Source: Planctomycetaceae bacterium
Lineage (GTDB): Bacteria > Planctomycetota > Phycisphaerae > Phycisphaerales > SM1A02
Direction: 5' to 3'
NCBI GenBank assembly: GCA_947492385.1
Contig: CANLMX010000006.1
Coordinates: 16,688-80,687, forward strand
Length of the DNA stretch: 64,000 nt
Shown: positions 42,585-50,465 of the stretch, one piece after another
Layout of the letters: each line of letters begins with the position of its first letter
How positions within the stretch are numbered: position 1 is the stretch's first letter
Translations under genes and position numbers: made by a program
Notes under the pieces: model-generated
The model's database searches: none
The model's input: the letters and a program-made list of their open reading frames with translations, nothing else
Told to the model about the DNA's origin: nothing

Positions 42585-43310
42585 TCAGCGGGGCTGGAAC
42601 CTCATGGGGACGCGCATGCGGCAGCTGACCCGCTTGCCGCCCTTCATGGCCGGCTCGAATCGCCACTGCCGCACCGCATCGAGCGCGGGCTTCTCGAACT
42701 CGGGGCGCGTGGCCTTCTCGACCTTCGGGTTCACCACGCGTCCGGTCTCGTCGACGATGAAGATCAGCGAGACGACACCCTCGGCCTTCACCTTGCGCAG
42801 TTCGGCGGGGTATGTCGGCGCCACCTGCTGCACGGCGCGGGGGCGTTGGTCGATCTCGGACATGCTGAAGGCGCCCTGGAACTCGTCCTGCGTCTCGCCG
42901 CCGCCGATGCGGCCCGTGCCGCCGATGCGGCCGCCGCCCTGCAGCGAGGCCACCGCCCCGAAGTCGCCGCCGCCTGCGGCGCCCGCGTTGCCGCTCAGCG
43001 CCGCCTCGATGGCGCTGAGGCTGGCGGCATCGAGGGCCGGGGCGTCGTCCGAGGACGATGGGGCCTCCACGTTCGAGGCCACCGACTCCGGGTCCGGCGG
43101 GGCCTCGTCCTGATCCTTGATCTCGTCCTGGGGTTGCTGTTCCTCGGGCTTCTCCTCGTTCTCCTTCTCGACCGACTCGGTGACGATCTCGACGTCGCGC
43201 TTGCTCGCCTGCTGCTCCTCGTGGGAGAACAGGTACCCGCCGAACAGCCCGACGAGCACGTGCACCACGAGCGCGGCGAAGATGACGAGGATGACCTTGA
43301 GGAAGTCCAC
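42585..43310 (-). CDS. tonB: TonB energy-transducing protein
   Basis: The 241-residue protein has a single N-terminal membrane anchor (MDFLKVILVIFAALVVHVLV), then an acidic Glu/Gln/Pro linker (KENEEKPEEQQPQDEIKDQD) and a Gly-rich spacer. The C-terminal TonB domain (residues 160-241) has PTYPAELRKVKAEGVVSLIF, the VxxSxxP-like GRVVNPKVEKATRPEFEKPA block and ALDAVRQWRFEPAMKGGKRV. TonB carries the proton-motive-force signal from ExbB/ExbD to outer-membrane receptors such as that at 34808-37900. The gene lies 12 bases after exbD. The linker is more acidic and less Pro-Lys-rich than the classical E. coli protein. Confidence 0.93.
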   Translation of the reverse strand: MDFLKVILVIFAALVVHVLVGLFGGYLFSHEEQQASKRDVEIVTESVEKENEEKPEEQQPQDEIKDQDEAPPDPESVASNVEAPSSSDDAPALDAASLSAIEAALSGNAGAAGGGDFGAVASLQGGGRIGGTGRIGGGETQDEFQGAFSMSEIDQRPRAVQQVAPTYPAELRKVKAEGVVSLIFIVDETGRVVNPKVEKATRPEFEKPALDAVRQWRFEPAMKGGKRVSCRMRVPMRFQPR

Positions 43311-43322
43311 GGCGCGCCGGCG

Positions 43323-43742
43323 TCACTTCTTGTCGGTGTTGATCCCGACCTTCGCGATCCCGATCTTCCGGACCTCGTCCAGGACGGCGACCACGAACTT
43401 GAAGTCCGCGGATCCGTCGCTGTTGATGATGACCTTTGGGTCCTTCGCGGTCAGCTTGTAGGTCTGCAGCTTCATGGGCAGCTGCGTGATCAGGATCTTG
43501 TCCTTGTTGAAGAAGACCTCGCCCTTGTCGTTCACGCTGAGCGTGACGGCCTTGTCCATCTCCTGGTTGTCGCCGAGCGACTGCGCGCTGGAAGCGCCCG
43601 GGAGCGACACCTGCACGCCCTGATTCTTCGACATGCTCAGGGACACCATGATGAACGTCGCCAGCAGGAAGAAGATGATGTCGATGAGCGGGATGATGTC
43701 GATCCGCGCCCCCTTCTTGCCTCGGCGTCCTCCGCCTGCCAT
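43323..43742 (-). CDS. exbD: ExbD/TolR-type biopolymer transport protein
   Basis: The 139-residue inner-membrane protein has a short basic cytoplasmic start, one TM helix with the essential proton-carrying Asp (IDIIPLIDIIFFLLATFIMV, the Asp of PLID), and a periplasmic domain (SLPGASSAQ, VTLSVNDKGEVFFNKDKI, KVIINSDGSADFKFVVAVLD). It forms the stator with ExbB and drives TonB. Only one exbD is seen, whereas many TtpC-type operons have two. It starts 2 bases after the ExbB-type gene ends, so coupling is expected. Confidence 0.94.
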   Translation of the reverse strand: MAGGGRRGKKGARIDIIPLIDIIFFLLATFIMVSLSMSKNQGVQVSLPGASSAQSLGDNQEMDKAVTLSVNDKGEVFFNKDKILITQLPMKLQTYKLTAKDPKVIINSDGSADFKFVVAVLDEVRKIGIAKVGINTDKK

Positions 43743-43744
43743 GG

Positions 43745-45280
43745 TCAGGACCCTCCCGCCGGTGCCGAGGCGGCGCCGTCGAGGAAGTCGAATGCGTCAT
43801 CATCGCCGCCGGTCGACGGGGGGGCGGACGGCGGCTCGGGGGCCGGACGCGCGGCGCGGCCCGCGGGTCCCTCGAGCGTGAGCTTCAGCTGCTCACCGGC
43901 GGCGAGGAGCTCGGTCTCGACCTGCTCGATCCGGTTGTTCAGGTAGTTGAACGGGATCAGGCAGATGATCGCGATGATCAGGCCGAAGGCCGTCGCGATG
44001 AGCGCCTCGGCGATGCCGCCCGTGATGGCGCCCGGGGAGCTCAGGTCGCCGCCGATCACGGCGAACGATCCCATCATGCCCGTGACCGTTCCTAGGAGGC
44101 CCAGGAGCGGCGCCAGCGTGATGACGGTGTCCAGGACGGCGATGCCGCGCTTGTACCGCTTGATGGTCCGGGTCTCGGCGTAGGTCAGCGCGTGGGACAG
44201 CGACTGGTCGCGATGCTCGAGCGCAAACCCGAGCGTCTTCACGATCGCGTCCTTCGACCCGTTGGCGATGTCGATGGCCGCCTGCAGGTTGCCCTTGGTG
44301 ACCTCGCCGAAGAACTTCATCACCGTCTTCGGGCTGCGCTTGCGCTGCTCGTTGAGCAGGAAGAACACACGCTCCAGCACCACCGCGAGGCCGATCACCG
44401 ACGCCGCGAGCATGGGCCACATGATCGGCCCGCCCTTGATGAAGATGTGCACCAGGCTGGCCTTGGCCACCAGCGCCTTCAGCGCCCCGCCCCGCGAGGG
44501 GTCCAGGGGCAGCGTTCCGCTTCCCGAGGCCACGAGCGTGCCGAGCGCCGGCCCGAGGTCGCCGTCGAGTGGCCGGATGAGCGGGTTCGCCGAACCGACC
44601 TGCGGGACCGCGACCCCGGACTCGCCGCTGTCGGCCCGGAACAGCGTCACGGGCCCGATCATCGCGAACTGCCCGTTGAGCACCGTGCCGAGCATGTCGA
44701 CGCCGACGCCCGCGAAGCGGACGCCACCGAGCGCCTCGGCGATGCGCTTGATCGTGAGGGCGGCGAACGTGGTCTGGGCGCCGAACTTTTCGCTCGGGGT
44801 GAGCGTCTTGTTCTCGACCGCCTGCTTCGCGGCGACGATCGGCTCGCCGTAGACCTGCAGCTCGCCGACAGCGATCTTCGTCTCGAAGGTGCGGACATAC
44901 TCGTCGAGCAGGCTGCTGACGTAGCTCAGCTCGTCCTGGCGCGACTTGATCTCGGCCTGCATCGTGCCGATCTCGAGGGCGCCCGCGTCGACCAGGCGCT
45001 GGACGCGCTGCTCTTCCTTGCGGAGCGCGACCACCTCTTCCTCGAGCGCCGTGAGCTGCTGCGACATCGGCAGCTTCTCCGAGGCGATCTGTGCACGCAT
45101 GGCGTTGAGGTCGGCGATGGTCTTGTTGAGCTCCGACTCGGCGTTGCGGGCGACCTTGCCCATCGCGGCGTCGCCGGCGGCCTGCTGGGAGTCGGGCGCC
45201 TGCGCGACGGCGGACGGCGCGATCGCAAGGGCGGATGCGAGGACGATGATCGTGGCGGCAATGCGGCGCATGGGATTCAC
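43745..45280 (-). CDS. TtpC-type ExbB/MotA-TolQ proton channel with long periplasmic N-terminus
   Basis: The 511-residue product starts at GTG 45280 (MNPMRR), which has GGAG 5 bases upstream and overlaps the DUF3450 stop by GTGA; the ATG at 45271 is badly spaced from that site. It has a signal peptide, a coiled-coil stretch (residues 35-125, ALEEEVVALRKEEQRVQRLV) and a beta-rich linker. The MotA/TolQ/ExbB domain (residues 285-465) carries MWPMLAASVIGLAVVLERVF, LAPLLGLLGTVTGMMGSF and ITGGIAEALIATAFGLIIAI. This is the TtpC architecture of TonB2-type systems. No separate short exbB is present, so one protein may serve as the channel alone. Tail: Pro/Ala-rich. Confidence 0.9.
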   Translation of the reverse strand: MNPMRRIAATIIVLASALAIAPSAVAQAPDSQQAAGDAAMGKVARNAESELNKTIADLNAMRAQIASEKLPMSQQLTALEEEVVALRKEEQRVQRLVDAGALEIGTMQAEIKSRQDELSYVSSLLDEYVRTFETKIAVGELQVYGEPIVAAKQAVENKTLTPSEKFGAQTTFAALTIKRIAEALGGVRFAGVGVDMLGTVLNGQFAMIGPVTLFRADSGESGVAVPQVGSANPLIRPLDGDLGPALGTLVASGSGTLPLDPSRGGALKALVAKASLVHIFIKGGPIMWPMLAASVIGLAVVLERVFFLLNEQRKRSPKTVMKFFGEVTKGNLQAAIDIANGSKDAIVKTLGFALEHRDQSLSHALTYAETRTIKRYKRGIAVLDTVITLAPLLGLLGTVTGMMGSFAVIGGDLSSPGAITGGIAEALIATAFGLIIAIICLIPFNYLNNRIEQVETELLAAGEQLKLTLEGPAGRAARPAPEPPSAPPSTGGDDDAFDFLDGAASAPAGGS

Positions 45281-46173
45281 TTGATCTCCACCGGCAGGGG
45301 GACGAACGCAGGCGGATGCTTGCCTTGGATGACCTCGAGCGCGACGAGCAGCTGGCCCGCGATCTCCGGTGCGGGCTTCCAGTTCCACCCGTCCTCACCC
45401 GGGGTGCCGATGCCGGCTTCGCCGCGCGGCGACAGGTAGTACGCCTGCGCGAGCCCGACGTAGATCACCTGCACTTCGCTGGAGCTTCCGTCGGCGAGCG
45501 TCCGGACCTCGTACGAGAGGGAGATCTCGCTGTTGGCCCGGTTCATCTCGTTCAGGATGCCCAGCACGTTCTGGAAGCGTTCGGCGACCGTCACGCGCGT
45601 GGTCGAGGCCTCGGTCGGGATGCGCTGCAGGAGCGGTGCGAGCCGCTCGGCCACCGGTTGGGGCATGCGCTTGGCGAGACCGCGAACCTGACCCTCCATC
45701 ACGCTGACTGCGGTGGCGAGCTGGGCGGCGGTGGCCTTCAGCTGCTCGTTCTCCGCGACCAGCCGTTCCTTCTTCTGGTCGCTCTCCGCAACGGCCTTGA
45801 CGCTCTCGGCGATCTTCTCCTTGAGGACGCTGACTTCCTTGCCGACCAGCTCGATTCGCCCTTCCAGGATCTCCTTGCCCTGCTGCCAGTCGTTGCGCTC
45901 CTTGGCGATGATCTGCTGGGTCTCGATCCACTTCGCCAGCGTCAGCCGCGTCTCCTCGAGGCCCGGCCGGTCCGAGGGCTCGCTGGCGGCGGCGGGCGCC
46001 GGTGCAGCTGCCGGGGCGGCGCCCGGGGCCTTGGCCGGGGCCTTCGCTCCCGGGGCCGGGGTGCCTTGGCGCGACCGCGCGGGCGCCTTCGCCTGGTCCT
46101 GGGCCGCTCCCAGCATCAGGCATGCGAGCGTGAGCGCGGCGGCCGCGACGGCGATGGGTCGAGTCAGGTGCAT
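45277..46173 (-). CDS. DUF3450 family periplasmic protein of the TonB operon
   Basis: The 298-residue product has a signal peptide (MHLTRPIAVAAAALTLACLM), a Pro/Ala-rich linker and a long coiled coil (residues 75-160, KEKIAESVKAVAESDQKKER). The DUF3450 C-terminal part contains AERLAPLLQRIPTEASTTRV, FQNVLGILNEMNRANSEI and VIYVGLAQAYYLSPRGEAGI. DUF3450 genes head the TtpC-ExbB-ExbD-TonB operons of gammaproteobacteria, and this gene also comes first here. ATG 46173 is taken as the start because the signal peptide begins there; a further in-frame ATG lies at 46182. Its stop overlaps the next GTG. Confidence 0.87.
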   Translation of the reverse strand: MHLTRPIAVAAAALTLACLMLGAAQDQAKAPARSRQGTPAPGAKAPAKAPGAAPAAAPAPAAASEPSDRPGLEETRLTLAKWIETQQIIAKERNDWQQGKEILEGRIELVGKEVSVLKEKIAESVKAVAESDQKKERLVAENEQLKATAAQLATAVSVMEGQVRGLAKRMPQPVAERLAPLLQRIPTEASTTRVTVAERFQNVLGILNEMNRANSEISLSYEVRTLADGSSSEVQVIYVGLAQAYYLSPRGEAGIGTPGEDGWNWKPAPEIAGQLLVALEVIQGKHPPAFVPLPVEIK

Positions 46174-46189
46174 GGGAACCATGGTTCCC
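46174..46189. promoter_or_regulatory. 16-base perfect palindrome at the DUF3450 start
   Basis: GGGAACCATGGTTCCC is an exact palindrome directly before the ATG at 46173 and includes the upstream ATG at 46182. It could be an operator, or an mRNA hairpin that hides a start codon and thereby controls translation of the TonB operon. Confidence 0.4.
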
Positions 46190-46401
46190 GGGCGGAGGCA
46201 TCTGGGCGAGTCGCCGTTGCCTGCAGCCGATCGGGGACCGGGGACGATATGAACACAACGCAAGTGGTTTGCGAGCGTTCGGTTCAGATTCGGTTGGCGA
46301 CGTTGGGATTCGCAGGACGTTCCGTGATGGGAGCGCAACCAGAAATGCGTTCAGGTTCCTGTAACCGGTCCGTTCGACGGCCCCATGGAAGGAGCCCTGT
46401 C

Positions 46402-47037
46402 GTGGAAATGAAGACATGCATCGCGCTTGCCGTCGCTGGCGGCGCATTCACCGTCGGCGCCACGAGCGCTGGCATCGCGCCCGGAGCATTCGCCAGCTGG
46501 ACCTCGTCGGCCCCACCCGGCTACGTGGAGGACGCGGCGGTTGCCCCCGGACCGGGAACCTACGAGGCATCGGTGACCGATGCCACGGCGTCGCTTGTGT
46601 GGGGCGCGTCCTCGAGCGCGTTGTCTGGTCATGCATCGGGTGGAACGACCGTGACGGCGCGCGCACGCGGCGTGGCGCTCCTGACCTTCGATGGCGACAC
46701 GTCGTTCGCCATCACCTGGGCCATGCAGCAGTGCGTCGCCGAGGGCAACGTGATCGGCTGGGGTCTGGTTGACCTGGCCGGAGGCGGAGACCCGACGCTG
46801 GGCGTCCAGTTCGTGGGCATTGAGGCGACGGCGTTCGGAGGCGTGGCCGCCACTTCGTCGGGCTCCTTCGTGGGTACCGTGGCCGCGGGCACCTACCTGC
46901 TGGTGATGGCCGCCGAGAACGCGGCCGCAGGCGGGGCATTCTCGTACTCGGCGACGTTCTCGCAGGTGCCCACTCCCGGGGCGTTGGTCACCCTGCTGGT
47001 TGCGGGCGTGGTGGCAACGGCGCGTCGGCGCCGATAG
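46402..47037 (+). CDS. Secreted protein with PEP-CTERM-like sorting tail
   Basis: The 211-residue product is read from GTG 46402 (MEMKTC), chosen because AAGGAG lies 7 bases upstream; the ATG 46408 is two codons later and too far from that site. It has a signal peptide (KTCIALAVAGGAFTVGATSA), a beta-rich body with short Gly/Thr-rich strands, and a tail VPTPGALVTLLVAGVVATAR followed by RRR. It is divergent from the DUF3450 gene across 228 bases. It is probably an exosortase-sorted surface protein; no ligand is indicated. Confidence 0.8.
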   Translation: MEMKTCIALAVAGGAFTVGATSAGIAPGAFASWTSSAPPGYVEDAAVAPGPGTYEASVTDATASLVWGASSSALSGHASGGTTVTARARGVALLTFDGDTSFAITWAMQQCVAEGNVIGWGLVDLAGGGDPTLGVQFVGIEATAFGGVAATSSGSFVGTVAAGTYLLVMAAENAAAGGAFSYSATFSQVPTPGALVTLLVAGVVATARRRR

Positions 47038-47077
47038 GCCAGCGCACGGCATCCAGAGGCACATGAGCCAAACGACA

Positions 47078-47100
47078 AGCCCCCGGCGGGGCCGGGGGCT
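47078..47100. terminator. Hairpin between PEP-CTERM-like gene and tRNA-Val
   Basis: AGCCCCCGGC-GGG-GCCGGGGGCT is a perfect 10-bp stem with a 3-base loop. It lies between a plus-strand gene and a minus-strand tRNA. On the minus strand it is followed by the moderately T-rich TGTCGTTT, so it probably ends the tRNA-Val transcript and may act in both directions. Confidence 0.65.
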
Positions 47101-47108
47101 GTCTGAGG

Positions 47109-47182
47109 TGGACCGTACTGGACTTGAACCAGTGACCCCCTCCGTGTCATGGAGGTGCGCTAGCCAACTGCGCCAACGGTCC
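47109..47182 (-). tRNA. tRNA-Val (anticodon GAC)
   Basis: The minus strand folds as a 74-base tRNA. The acceptor stem is GGACCGT/ACGGTCC with discriminator A, the D-arm contains GGCGCAGTTGGCTAGCGC, and the anticodon stem CCTCC/GGAGG holds the loop ATGACAC with anticodon GAC. The T-arm is CTGGTTCAAGTCCAG. CCA is not encoded. Confidence 0.93.
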
Positions 47183-47293
47183 GGCCCGAGGAGTGTAGCC
47201 GGACCGGCCCCCGGCGCAACTCGTCGAAGTCGCGGGAGCCGTGCGGCCGATGAACCCTGATGACCCGTGTGTTCGGGTCTCAGGAGGCCTCTC

Positions 47294-47794
47294 ATGGACC
47301 GTACCCCCGCTGCCACCACGGGCGCTTCCCCGGCGCTTGCCCGCTTTGATCCCTTCAGCACGGGATCGGGGCTGACGCTGATGGGCGTCGGCCTCCTGTG
47401 CCTGGCCGCCGTCGAAGCCGTCGGGCTCTTCGTACGGGCGAATCCTATGACAAGCGCCCCCGGGCCCGACGCCCCGCTTGGCGTGCCTTCGCCCGCCATG
47501 GTCGCGTTCGAACCCCTTGACCCGCAGAACGCCGTTGGCACCGGGCCCGGCGCGCCGCGCCAAGGCTCCGACCGTTCACGCGCACCCGCGCCCGGCGGAT
47601 CGCTCGTCGGCATCGCGGCCACGCCCATCCCCAACGGAACCGCCGTCTACCGGCTGTGGTCCTCCGGCGCCGTCGAGGCGATGATCACCACCGAAGAGAA
47701 CACGTGGAGCGACTGGGCGCCCGCCGCGCCGGGGCTCAGCACCGCGATGCGTCGCCCGCGCGGCGCTGGCGACAATCCCGACACCGCCCCGTGA
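47294..47794 (+). CDS. Uncharacterised membrane-anchored protein
   Basis: The ATG at 47294 follows AGGAGG, 8 bases upstream. The 166-residue product has one hydrophobic segment at residues 25-48 (SGLTLMGVGLLCLAAVEAVG) after a short Thr/Ala-rich cytoplasmic start. A Pro/Gly/Ala-rich linker is followed by a small C-terminal domain with a Trp-rich block (GTAVYRLWSSGAVEAMITTE, NTWSDWAPA). No family is recognised. It ends 19 bases before the convergent gltX stop. It is probably anchored in the inner membrane with the Trp-rich end outside. Confidence 0.6.
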   Translation: MDRTPAATTGASPALARFDPFSTGSGLTLMGVGLLCLAAVEAVGLFVRANPMTSAPGPDAPLGVPSPAMVAFEPLDPQNAVGTGPGAPRQGSDRSRAPAPGGSLVGIAATPIPNGTAVYRLWSSGAVEAMITTEENTWSDWAPAAPGLSTAMRRPRGAGDNPDTAP

Positions 47795-47813
47795 GCGCGC
47801 GGCGCACGCCGCG

Positions 47814-49466
47814 TCACCCGCCGAACGCCTGCAGGCATCGGCGCATCCGCTCGAGCGTGCTGGCCTTCCCGAGGATCGCCAGCGTGTCGAAGATCGGGGG
47901 GCTCACCGTGCCGCCGCTCACTGCCACGCGCAGCGGCTGCGCCACCTTGCCGAGGTTGCCCTCCGTGGCGGAGGCCGCGTAGGCGCCGATCGCCGCCTCG
48001 AGCGCCGCCGGCTGCCAGTCGGACACGCCCTCGAACACGGATGCCAGCGCGCGCACGTGCGTGACCCCGTTCGGCTCCGCGCCTGCCATCACCTTCTCGA
48101 CGTTCTTCGTCCGCTCCCACGCAAGCGCATCGTCCGCGGTCACCAGGAACCGATTCACGCGGAACAGCTCGTCGAGCGTCTTGGAGCGCTCATGGCTTGC
48201 CCCGGCGAGCAGCTCGAACTGCGCATCCGTGAGCTTCGCCATGAACTGCGGGTGGAACTCGCGCCCGTGCGCCCGGGCGCGGCCCACGAACTCCTCGCGC
48301 GGCATGCCGGTGATGGCGTCGCAATTGAAGTTCAGCAGCTTGGCGCGATCGAACTTGGCAGGCGTCTTGACCACGCGCTTGAGGTCGAACCGCTCCTTCA
48401 TGAACTGCATGTCGAACTTCTCGACGTCGCCGCCCGGGCTCCACCCGTTCAGCGACAGGAAGTTGCAGATCACCTCGGGCAGGTAGCCGCTGCGACGGAA
48501 GTCGTCGACGTTGATCTCGGGCAGCTGGATGCCAAGCGCGTCCGCCAGCGCGTTGGCCTCCTCGAAGTCGAGCTGCGTGTTCTTGTCGGAGAGCCAGGCG
48601 TCCCAGCGCGCCTGCGCCACCGTACCGGCCGGCGGCGCCGCGAGCGCACGCTCGACGACGGTCTTGCGCAGCAGCTTGTCCTTGTCGCGCTTTGACATCT
48701 TGCTGCCGTCGGGATTCGTGATGATCGAGAAGTGGCCGTACGTCGGACGCCGGTAGCCGAGCGCATCCTGCAGCAGCATGTGCTTGGTCGTGTTGTTGAA
48801 GTGCTCCTGCGCGCGCAGGACGTGCGTGACGCCCATGAGTTCGTCGTCCACCACCACCGCGAAGTGGTACGTGGGGAACCCGTCGGCCTTGCGCAGCACG
48901 AAGTCGTCCACCTCGCCCGCCGGCAGCGTGGCCTCGCCCAGGATCTCGTCCTTGATGGTGATCGGCTGCGGCGGGCACTTCAGGCGGATGACCGCAGGCA
49001 TGCCGGCCGCCAGCCGCCGTTCGACCTCGTCCTTCGGCAGCGCCATCTGCGACGAGCCGTCGTAGCGGTAGGCGCGTCCCGCGGCCTTTGCCTCCGCACG
49101 CCGTGCTTCCAGCTCCTCGGCCGTGTCGAACGCGTAGTACGCCTTGCCGGCCTCGACCAGCTCCCCGAGGATGCGGTTGTAGAGGTCAAGCCGTTCGCTC
49201 TGGAAGTACGGGCCGTGCGTGCCGCCTCCGTGGCCTGCGTGCTCGGGGCCCTCGTCCCAGTCGATCCCGAGCCAGGCAAGGTCCTTGAGGAACCCGACGC
49301 TCGCCGCGCCGCTCGAGCGCTTCTGGTCGGTGTCCTCGATGCGCAGGATGAACTTGCCGCCCCGCCCCTTCGCGTAGGCCCAGCAGAAGAGCGCCGTGCG
49401 TGCGCCCCCCACGTGAAGGTGGCCGGAAGGCGATGGTGCAAAGCGCGTGACGGGTGCCTGGCTCAT
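47814..49466 (-). CDS. gltX: Glutamyl-tRNA synthetase
   Basis: This enzyme charges tRNA-Glu (and possibly tRNA-Gln) with glutamate in the cytoplasm. The 550-residue product begins with the class I Rossmann core: the HIGH-type motif in FAPSPSGHLHVGGARTALF, FILRIEDTDQKRSS and the dimer-side block GVTHVLRAQEHFNNTTKH. The KMSKS-type motif is DGSKMSKRDKDKL. The anticodon-binding helical part fills the C-terminus. The ATG at 49466 fits the family start; in-frame codons upstream would run into the divergent phosphodiesterase gene, which starts 22 bases away. It is slightly longer than the usual 470-500 residues because of inserts in the middle. Confidence 0.96.
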   Translation of the reverse strand: MSQAPVTRFAPSPSGHLHVGGARTALFCWAYAKGRGGKFILRIEDTDQKRSSGAASVGFLKDLAWLGIDWDEGPEHAGHGGGTHGPYFQSERLDLYNRILGELVEAGKAYYAFDTAEELEARRAEAKAAGRAYRYDGSSQMALPKDEVERRLAAGMPAVIRLKCPPQPITIKDEILGEATLPAGEVDDFVLRKADGFPTYHFAVVVDDELMGVTHVLRAQEHFNNTTKHMLLQDALGYRRPTYGHFSIITNPDGSKMSKRDKDKLLRKTVVERALAAPPAGTVAQARWDAWLSDKNTQLDFEEANALADALGIQLPEINVDDFRRSGYLPEVICNFLSLNGWSPGGDVEKFDMQFMKERFDLKRVVKTPAKFDRAKLLNFNCDAITGMPREEFVGRARAHGREFHPQFMAKLTDAQFELLAGASHERSKTLDELFRVNRFLVTADDALAWERTKNVEKVMAGAEPNGVTHVRALASVFEGVSDWQPAALEAAIGAYAASATEGNLGKVAQPLRVAVSGGTVSPPIFDTLAILGKASTLERMRRCLQAFGG

Positions 49467-49476
49467 GGGGACGGGG

Positions 49477-49486
49477 TAAGGTACCT
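49477..49486. promoter_or_regulatory. Possible shared -10 region between gltX and the phosphodiesterase gene
   Basis: TAAGGTACCT contains TAAGGT on the plus strand, 6 bases before the ATG at 49489. On the minus strand it contains TACCTT, 11 bases before the gltX ATG at 49466. AGGTACCT is a perfect palindrome. It resembles the symmetric hexamer pair between the genes at 3578 and 3599. Confidence 0.35.
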
Positions 49487-49488
49487 GC

Positions 49489-49980
49489 ATGCCCGTGACG
49501 GTCGGCCTGCTGTCGGACAGCCACGCGCGCTGGGAACGCACCAAGCGCGCCCTGCAGGCGCTGCGCGAGCGCGGGGCCACCACGTTCATCCATTGCGGCG
49601 ACGTCGAGGACGAGCTGGTGCTGGACCAGCTGGCCGGGCTCGACAGCCACCTCGTGTGGGGCAACTGCGACTGGAACGCGGTGACGCTCGGTCGATACGC
49701 CGCCGACCTCGGGATCGCCGTGCACGGCCTGTCGGGCGAGCTGGAGCTGGACGGCAAGCGCATCGCCTTCACCCACGGCCATGAGCCTGCCGCCATGCGA
49801 GCGGCCGTCTCGGGAGGCGCCGACTACCTGGTGCACGGCCACACCCACGAGCGCCGGGACGAGCGCCAGGCATCCACGCGCATCCTGAACCCCGGTGCCC
49901 TGCACCGCGCGCGGCCCTTCACCGTCGCGACGCTGGTCCCATCGACCGGGGCGTTCGAATGGATCGAGGTGCCCTCATGA
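49489..49980 (+). CDS. YfcE/MJ0936-type metallophosphoesterase
   Basis: The 163-residue protein is a compact calcineurin-like phosphoesterase. Metal-binding motifs are all present in order: SDSH (residues 9-12), GDVED, GNCDW (usually GNHD in other branches, but GNCD is typical of this family), THGHEP and the closing HGHTHERRD. It would hydrolyse phosphodiesters or phosphomonoesters in the cytoplasm; the natural substrate of this group is not firmly known. It overlaps the next membrane gene by ATGA and so leads a run to corA. Confidence 0.92.
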   Translation: MPVTVGLLSDSHARWERTKRALQALRERGATTFIHCGDVEDELVLDQLAGLDSHLVWGNCDWNAVTLGRYAADLGIAVHGLSGELELDGKRIAFTHGHEPAAMRAAVSGGADYLVHGHTHERRDERQASTRILNPGALHRARPFTVATLVPSTGAFEWIEVPS

Positions 49981-50465
49981 CCGCCCCGGCCCTGCTCTTC
50001 GTCGCGAACCTCGCCAGCACCTGGTTCCTCACCGGGCTCATCTGGACGATCCAACTGGTGCACTACCCGCTGTTCGACCGCGTCGGGCGCGAAGGCTTCG
50101 CCTCCTACGAAGGTGCGCACGCGCGCATGATCACGCCGATGGTCGGTCCTGCCATGCTGATCGAGGCACTGACCGCTGCATTGCTGCTCATGGCGCGCCC
50201 GCGATTCATGCCCGCATGGGCCGCATGGGCGGGTGTCGCGCTGGTGGGCATCGCGTGGCTCTCCACCTTCCTGCTCCAGGTGCCGATGCATGGAACGCTG
50301 GCGCGTGGCTTCGATGTGGATGCCCATGCGCGGCTCGTCGGCACCAACTGGATCCGGACCGCGGCGTGGACGGCGCGTGCGGTGCTCCTGGCGTGGTGTG
50401 CGTGGGCTGCACTCGAGGCCGCGGACCACGCAACGGCAGCGGACCCGACGGGAGGCACCCGATGA
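49977..50465 (+). CDS. Conserved 4-TM membrane protein of unknown function
   Basis: The ATG at 49977 overlaps the phosphodiesterase stop (ATGA) and the stop overlaps corA in the same way. The 162-residue product has four hydrophobic segments (about 4-30, 60-80, 88-108 and 133-152). Conserved-looking polar residues lie at the ends: IWTIQLVHYPLFDRVG, LLQVPMHGTLARGF and RLVGTNWIRTAAWTAR. I recall this pattern from uncharacterised bacterial membrane proteins but know no function. It is co-translated with a phosphodiesterase and a Mg/Co channel. Confidence 0.8.
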   Translation: MTAPALLFVANLASTWFLTGLIWTIQLVHYPLFDRVGREGFASYEGAHARMITPMVGPAMLIEALTAALLLMARPRFMPAWAAWAGVALVGIAWLSTFLLQVPMHGTLARGFDVDAHARLVGTNWIRTAAWTARAVLLAWCAWAALEAADHATAADPTGGTR

